In this document: positions 1 through 3,423 of the stretch, in pieces
Position numbering within the stretch: position 1 is the stretch's first letter
Layout of the letters: each line of letters starts with the position of its first letter
From: Pseudomonadota bacterium
GTDB lineage: Bacteria > Myxococcota_A > Polyangia > Fen-1088
NCBI GenBank assembly: GCA_023438785.1
Contig: JAEXQJ010000261.1
Span: 1 to 5,547 of the forward strand
DNA: 5,547 nucleotides
Direction: 5' to 3'
Position numbers and translations under genes: made by a program
Notes under the pieces: model-generated
The model's input: only the letters and a program-made list of their open reading frames with translations
The model's database searches: none
What the model was told of the DNA's origin: nothing

Positions 1-1
1 C

Positions 2-1102
2 GGCACCGGCGGCGCAGCAGGCAGCGGGGGCGCGACGGGCGGCACCGCATCGGGCGGCGCAGGCGGCACCGCATCGGGCGGCACAGGCGGCGGAGGCAGT
101 GGTTCGTGCACGACGCCCCCCGACCCCAGCCCGCTCGTCGGCTGGGCGGCGCAGTCGGGCAACGGAGTCTCCACGACGACGGGCGGCGGCAATGCGGCGC
201 CTACGACGGTGACCAAGCTGGCCGATCTGCAGAACGCGGTGAAGGGGACCACGGCGGCGGTGATCTACGTCAAGGGCGTGATGGCGGCGGGCGATCTGGC
301 CATCGGTTCGAACAAGACCATCGTCGGACTCTGTGGCGCTGAGATTCACGGCCATATGGAGTTGAGCGGATCGACCAATGTCATCATCCGCAACATCAAG
401 ATCGCGGGCTACGCCGTGGGCAACTGTTCCCTCGACCCCGACTACGATTCAGGCACCGGGTGCTCGTCGGGCCAGGACGCCATTTCCGTGCAGAAGAACG
501 CCCATCACATCTGGTTCGACCACTGCGACATCTCCGACGGCACGGATGGCAATCTCGACATCACCAACGGGTCCAATTACGTCACCGTCTCGTGGACCAA
601 GTTCCACTACACGCCCCGCACGGACAACAGCGGCGACGACTCGACCGGCGCGGCCGGGCATCGCTACTCGAACCTGGTGGGCGGCACCGACAAGCCCTCG
701 ACCTACGACGACGCCAACGCCCTCAACGTGACCTGGCACCACAACTGGTGGGCTGAAAACGTCGTCGAGCGGCAGCCTCGCGTGCGATTCGGCAAGAACC
801 ACATCTTCAACAACCTGTACAGCGCGGCTGGCAACAACTACTGCGTTCGGGCGGGCATCCAGGCCCAGGTGCTCATCGAAAATAACGTGTTTTCCGGGGT
901 GAAGAACCCGCACGTCTTTAACAGCACGTCCGATGAGACGACGGCCAACATTACGTCCAAGGGGAATACCTACACCAACACCAGCGGCACGCAGGCGACT
1001 GGCGGCGGCGGCACGCCCTTCACGTCGCCCCCCTATCAGTACACGCTCGACGCCACCGCGAGCCTGGCGGCCGCCATCCAGGCCGGAGCAGGCCCCAAGT
1101 AA
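2..1102 (+). CDS. Secreted pectate lyase, polysaccharide lyase family 1 (C-terminal part, 5' end outside window)
   Basis: The frame is open from the left edge to TAA at 1100-1102 (366 codons seen), so the signal peptide and true start lie upstream. Family 1 lyases cleave alpha-1,4-galacturonan of pectin by Ca2+-dependent beta-elimination outside the cell. Residues 1 to about 35 are a Gly/Ala/Thr/Ser linker, followed by SCTTPPDPSP and then a right-handed beta-helix catalytic domain. Family hallmarks appear in order (window numbering): WFDH at 171-174, DGNLDI from 182 with acidic residues placed like the calcium ligands, VTVSW at 194-198, and ERQPRVRFG around 256-264. In the last, R257-x-P259-x-x-R262 is the RxPxxR motif carrying the catalytic arginine (Arg218 in PelC). 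The domain looks intact, so the enzyme is probably active. A GTG at 209 opens a shorter frame but lies inside the domain, so it is not the start. The linker suggests tethering or spacing from an upstream anchor or binding module. Pectate lyase is a firm call; the exact substrate is not. Confidence 0.93.
   Translation, partial: GTGGAAGSGGATGGTASGGAGGTASGGTGGGGSGSCTTPPDPSPLVGWAAQSGNGVSTTTGGGNAAPTTVTKLADLQNAVKGTTAAVIYVKGVMAAGDLAIGSNKTIVGLCGAEIHGHMELSGSTNVIIRNIKIAGYAVGNCSLDPDYDSGTGCSSGQDAISVQKNAHHIWFDHCDISDGTDGNLDITNGSNYVTVSWTKFHYTPRTDNSGDDSTGAAGHRYSNLVGGTDKPSTYDDANALNVTWHHNWWAENVVERQPRVRFGKNHIFNNLYSAAGNNYCVRAGIQAQVLIENNVFSGVKNPHVFNSTSDETTANITSKGNTYTNTSGTQATGGGGTPFTSPPYQYTLDATASLAAAIQAGAGPK
38..85 (+). 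repeat. 24-bp tandem repeat coding for a Gly-rich linker
   Basis: Two adjacent 24-bp copies (38-61 and 62-85) differ at one base (G59 versus A83). They encode GGTASGGA and GGTASGGT. Similar degenerate Gly/Ala/Thr units continue to the left edge, so the array is probably longer upstream. It forms the flexible linker in front of the pectate lyase domain, and such repeats can change copy number by slippage. Confidence 0.75.
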
Positions 1103-1116
1103 CAGCCGTGACCCCT

Positions 1117-1149
1117 CGCACGACATGGACCGCACATCCATGTCGTGCG
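1117..1149. terminator. Perfect 13-bp inverted repeat, probable bidirectional terminator
   Basis: Arms CGCACGACATGGA (1117-1129) and TCCATGTCGTGCG (1137-1149) are exact reverse complements around a 7-base loop. The element starts 14 bases after the pectate lyase stop, and its other side is about 50 bases past the stop of the convergent DksA/TraR-like gene. That is the expected place for a terminator serving both. There is no run of T after either arm, so it is not a canonical intrinsic terminator, though GC-rich genomes often use hairpins with poor T tracts. A second, weaker pair (TGTGGCG at 1155-1161 with CGCCACA at 1182-1188) lies next to it. Confidence 0.7.
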
Positions 1150-1200
1150 CTTCGTGTGGCGGGGGCGGCTCGGCCACCGCGCGCCACAACGGTTGCGCCT

Positions 1201-1467
1201 CTACTTGAGCTGGCTGTCCTTGCTGCCGCGTCGGTTGTAGGGGCTGTGGTCGACAAAGCGGCCGTCCGCCTCTGCCTGACACGCGACACAGCGACGCACT
1301 CCGGGGAGCGCCTTGCGGCGGCCAGCCGGAATCTCCTCGCCGCAATCCTCACAATGCGTAAGGCTCTCGCCCTTGCGCAAACCGTCCCTGGCGCGGGCCA
1401 CCGCGTCCTCGACGCTCGCATCGATTTGGTCCTGCACGGCTCCGTCACGAGCCCAGCCAACCGCCAT
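1201..1467 (-). CDS. ybiI: DksA/TraR-family C4 zinc-finger protein, YbiI-like
   Basis: This 88-residue protein has the length and layout of E. coli YbiI. It starts MAVGWARDGAVQDQID, carries the central stretch RKGESL, a four-cysteine zinc finger (C39, C42, C60, C63) with the connecting EEIPAGRRKALPGVRRC, and ends in YNRRGSKDSQLK, nearly the same tail as YbiI. DksA/TraR proteins enter the secondary channel of RNA polymerase and alter promoter open-complex stability. The small members lack most of the coiled coil of DksA, and the role of YbiI itself is not well defined. An acidic pair D13-x-x-D16 near the N-terminus recalls the DxxDxA tip motif of this family, but the final Ala is Ser here, so that match is weak. 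The start at 1467 fits the family length and has GGGGAG nine bases upstream. The gene converges on the pectate lyase gene and is separated by 439 bases from the block to its right, so it probably has its own promoter. Confidence 0.93.
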   Translation of the reverse strand: MAVGWARDGAVQDQIDASVEDAVARARDGLRKGESLTHCEDCGEEIPAGRRKALPGVRRCVACQAEADGRFVDHSPYNRRGSKDSQLK

Positions 1468-1906
1468 GTCTCGTTTCTCCCCGGCGATCCGTCCTCGCCG
1501 CGGCCCTCAGTCTGAACCGGCCGAGAGCGATCCGCCAGCTTCAGGGCCTCAGCGCGCCTGGCGCCTTGCCCTCCGTCAAAGACCCGAGAAGCACGATTTC
1601 GAGGAGGCCGGTCGCCCGACGGACGGTGATCAGACGCGCAAGGCGAGTGGACCCGTAATCGTCGTTCTTGGCTCGGGACCCTTCGTCCAGGAGCCATCCC
1701 GAATGCCCGCACCTGGCCCGCGACGGCTCTCCGCAGTGGACCCAACGCATTGTCGGTCACCGGAGGACTTGAGGCCGCTTGCCCCGTGTTCCGAGGGAAG
1801 AAGGTTCGGCGCGCCAAGAGACCGACGGGAACCTCACTCGGCCACCGGCGGCCATTCGCGGGCGAGGCGTCCACGTGGAAAGCTGCCGCCGGCGAGGACA
1901 GCCTCC
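1468..1906. other. 439-bp stretch without a supported gene
   Basis: Several frames stay open here on both strands, as expected at this GC content, but none gives a recognisable protein, a plausible start with ribosome binding site, or a product free of Arg/Pro-rich frame-shadow composition. I looked for tRNA, rRNA, CRISPR-like repeats and transposon ends and saw none. It must hold the promoter of the YbiI-like gene (read leftward) and the 3' end of the transcript from the right-hand operon. I could not pick out a convincing -35/-10 pair. Confidence 0.5.
1477..1482 (-). promoter_or_regulatory. Ribosome binding site of the YbiI-like gene
   Basis: The minus strand reads GGGGAG, then nine bases, then the ATG at 1467. 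This supports that ATG as the start and agrees with the family's usual N-terminus. Confidence 0.6.
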
Positions 1907-2371
1907 CTAGGCTGGCGAAGGGCTCTTCATCCTCTCGATCGCCCGTTGCACTGCCGCCGCCAGCGAATCACAGCGGACGATGTTTGGGTATCTCGGCAGG
2001 GCCGCCCATATGTAGTTGCGGCCTGTCGCTCCGGGCTCGACATGTAGGAAGGTTCCTAGCCCGCGGCCGGCGAGCAGACCCAGCTCGAAGCGGGCCGCCA
2101 GAGACGCCGGGGGGCTGGGGCCTCCGGCGAGGTGGAAGACGACGCAGCCGGCCGCGAGGAGAGCCTCGTGTTCCTCGGCCACGAGTTGATCGATCGTTGC
2201 CTGATGCTCGTCGCCGTTTTCGTGGCTGATGTCATTCCAGCGTGGATCCGTCGGGTCGTGCCATGGCACGCCTGCCGCCTCAAGCAGGATGGTGGCTTCG
2301 CGACGCCACTTGGCGCCGTGGCTTCCGTAGAGGCCGACATAGGTACCGGCGGGGTGGGCTGGGCGGGTCAC
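1907..2371 (-). CDS. Nucleoside 2-deoxyribosyltransferase-like protein, third gene of the RADAR-like block
   Basis: This 154-residue protein (GTG start) looks like the nucleoside 2-deoxyribosyltransferase-like fold (Nuc_deoxyri_tr2 type). Strand 1 and the following turn are YVGLYGSHGAKWR (11-23), then a helix and PWHDPTDPRWND (36-47). A helix with QATIDQLVAEEHEALLAAG leads to strand CVVFHLAG (76-83). ARFELGLLAG (93-102) carries E96 in the FELG position of the nucleophilic Glu of classical enzymes, and FLHVEPGATGRNYIW follows. The family moves or hydrolyses the sugar-base bond of (deoxy)nucleosides; relatives appear as nucleotide-targeting effectors in bacterial conflict systems. The residue six before E96, Asp in the Lactobacillus enzyme as I recall it, is Ser here, so substrate or chemistry may differ. 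The start was chosen because GTGA overlaps the membrane gene's stop and GGAG lies six bases upstream; a longer in-frame version back to 2554 would run through the membrane gene and has Arg/Gly-rich shadow composition. Translational coupling implies a joint role. The fold is likely; the activity is inferred. Confidence 0.78.
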   Translation of the reverse strand: MTRPAHPAGTYVGLYGSHGAKWRREATILLEAAGVPWHDPTDPRWNDISHENGDEHQATIDQLVAEEHEALLAAGCVVFHLAGGPSPPASLAARFELGLLAGRGLGTFLHVEPGATGRNYIWAALPRYPNIVRCDSLAAAVQRAIERMKSPSPA

Positions 2372-3192
2372 GAAGTGCTCCGAGCGCCGACGTCCCTCGC
2401 CTCCTTCAGGAGGAGCCAGTTGATGCGCGCCAGAGGCATGGCAAGAAAGTTGACGTACAACCGTATGGCGCGCGCCCTGTATTGGGCGCAAATCGCGCAG
2501 TAACCCAGGCCGTAGGCGAATGCCGCCACTGCGCTGCAGGTCGCCACCCACCACCCCGGACGGCGAAGTAGCACGACATGGCCAAGGCAGACGAGAATGA
2601 GCGAAACGAAGAAGATCCCGATTGCCTTTGTCCGGTCGACGTACGCACGTGTCGAAGTTGTATCAATGCCACCCAATATCTCGTAAAGGATGAAATCCGT
2701 CTTTTGCTGCTTGGGCAGCGGGTCCAAATGCATTTCGGTGAGCCGCTCCACGACTTGCTTCCGGAGCCTCTTGAGGGCTTCGATATCCGTGATTGAGCCG
2801 CCTGGGTCGACCTGAGTCACTCCCGCGTTGTCCTGCCCGCTGACCCCGAAAAGCCTCTGACAGACACTCCGGAGGAACGTGGCGCCCGTGTGCTCGAAGT
2901 CTCTCCGTAGCCGGTCATCGAAGAGGACCTGTTGGAGGGCCGAAAGGGCGTAGCTGGTTCCAATGATGAGCAGGATGGCGAGAGTGATCAGGGCTCCCGA
3001 GCTCATCGCGCCTGCGACGCCCCAAATGTATGCGACGCCCCTGAAGAGGTGGTTGAGCGATTCCCCTGGCCCAGACGGATACAGGGATTCGCAGAAGATC
3101 TCGAAGGCTAGAGCGACCGCGAGGAGTGTGAGTGACGGGGCAATGCTCCTTCGGATCAGGTCTTCAAATGTCACAAGAGCCTTGTCGAGCAT
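2368..3192 (-). CDS. Four-helix membrane protein with a cytosolic middle domain, RADAR accessory candidate
   Basis: I do not recognise the family of this 274-residue protein. Hydrophobic segments lie at about 17-36, 56-79, 188-209 and 214-236. Between the second and third is a polar domain of roughly 108 residues with many charges (FDDRLRRDFEH, IEALKRLRKQVVERL). Arg/Lys distribution (RR before helix 1, charged middle loop, RARAIR after helix 4) favours both ends and the middle domain in the cytosol. No signal peptide is needed. ATG 3192 was chosen because hydrophobic coding begins right after it; the frame stays open to an ATG at 3387, but those 65 residues are Pro/Gly/Arg-rich and look non-coding. 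No good ribosome binding site precedes 3192, so the start is uncertain. The gene follows the RdrB-like gene and overlaps the next by four bases. Known RADAR loci sometimes carry small membrane proteins (SLATT or Csx27-like), and this may fill that place, but I cannot assign it to either family. Base composition is lower in GC than its neighbours. Confidence 0.82.
   Translation of the reverse strand: MLDKALVTFEDLIRRSIAPSLTLLAVALAFEIFCESLYPSGPGESLNHLFRGVAYIWGVAGAMSSGALITLAILLIIGTSYALSALQQVLFDDRLRRDFEHTGATFLRSVCQRLFGVSGQDNAGVTQVDPGGSITDIEALKRLRKQVVERLTEMHLDPLPKQQKTDFILYEILGGIDTTSTRAYVDRTKAIGIFFVSLILVCLGHVVLLRRPGWWVATCSAVAAFAYGLGYCAICAQYRARAIRLYVNFLAMPLARINWLLLKEARDVGARSTS
2378..2381 (-). promoter_or_regulatory. 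Ribosome binding site that fixes the GTG start at 2371
   Basis: The minus strand reads GGAG, six bases (CACTTC), then GTGA, in which GTG starts the deoxyribosyltransferase-like gene and TGA ends the membrane gene. The site lies inside the last codons of the membrane gene, the classic arrangement for coupled translation. It settles the start against the longer upstream frame. Confidence 0.75.
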
Positions 3193-3423
3193 GAGTCGCA
3201 GAGCTTCGCCGCCCCCCCCGGGCGGAAGATGATCAGAAAGCGTGCCAGGGCCGTCCGACGCGTCGATGCCGCCATCTGGATGAGGCCAGCGCGGCGTTGT
3301 CACCGGGCGGAAACGCGCGTCCAGGGTCCGTGTCCCCTGGGCCACACATGAGGTCTGCCTCCTCCTCGAGGCTGACCTGGTCCCCATGGTGGCGGCGCTG
3401 CCGCGGGCTGAAGCAGGGACACG
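3193..3423 (-). other. 231-bp spacer between the RdrB-like gene and the membrane gene
   Basis: This is an unusually long gap for genes in one operon. It is open in the membrane gene's frame back to an ATG at 3387, but the product there has no family look. It may hold a second promoter for the last two genes, an unrecognised N-terminal extension, or a remnant. I could not identify a convincing promoter or terminator in it. Its notable element is the G8 tract close to the membrane gene's start. Confidence 0.5.
3209..3225 (-). repeat. G8 homopolymer inside a GC hairpin just upstream of the membrane gene
   Basis: On the minus strand a run of eight G (3212-3219) lies 19 to 27 bases before the ATG at 3192. 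It sits in a short inverted repeat whose arms are CCGCCC (3209-3214) and GGGCGG (3220-3225) on the plus strand. Runs of this kind can slip in replication, and a hairpin here could affect translation of the membrane gene. Confidence 0.55.

Noticed and set aside
449..1345. Long minus-strand frame opposite the pectate lyase
   Set aside because: It is the antisense shadow of the well conserved pectate lyase and crosses the hairpin and part of the YbiI-like gene.
1541..1750. Minus-strand 69-codon frame in the gene-free stretch
   Set aside because: No ribosome binding site, no recognised motif and no support from neighbours; could be chance at this GC content.
1899..1914. Hairpin CAGCCT/AGGCTG overlapping the transferase-like stop codon
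   Set aside because: Only six base pairs, no T tract, and in GC-rich DNA such short pairs occur by chance; not enough for a terminator call.
1313..2047. Plus-strand open frame of 244 codons across the gene-free stretch
   Set aside because: It runs opposite to the YbiI-like gene and the transferase-like gene, has Arg/Pro/Ser-rich composition typical of an antisense frame, and matches no family.
2372..2554. Longer version of the transferase-like protein starting at 2554
   Set aside because: The extra 61 residues overlap the membrane gene's coding C-terminus, are Arg/Gly-rich and match nothing, while GTG 2371 has a well placed ribosome binding site and overlaps the stop.
3193..3387. Start of the membrane protein at ATG 3387
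   Set aside because: The added 65 residues are rich in Pro, Gly and Arg without domain character and no ribosome binding site favours that start; kept only as an alternative.
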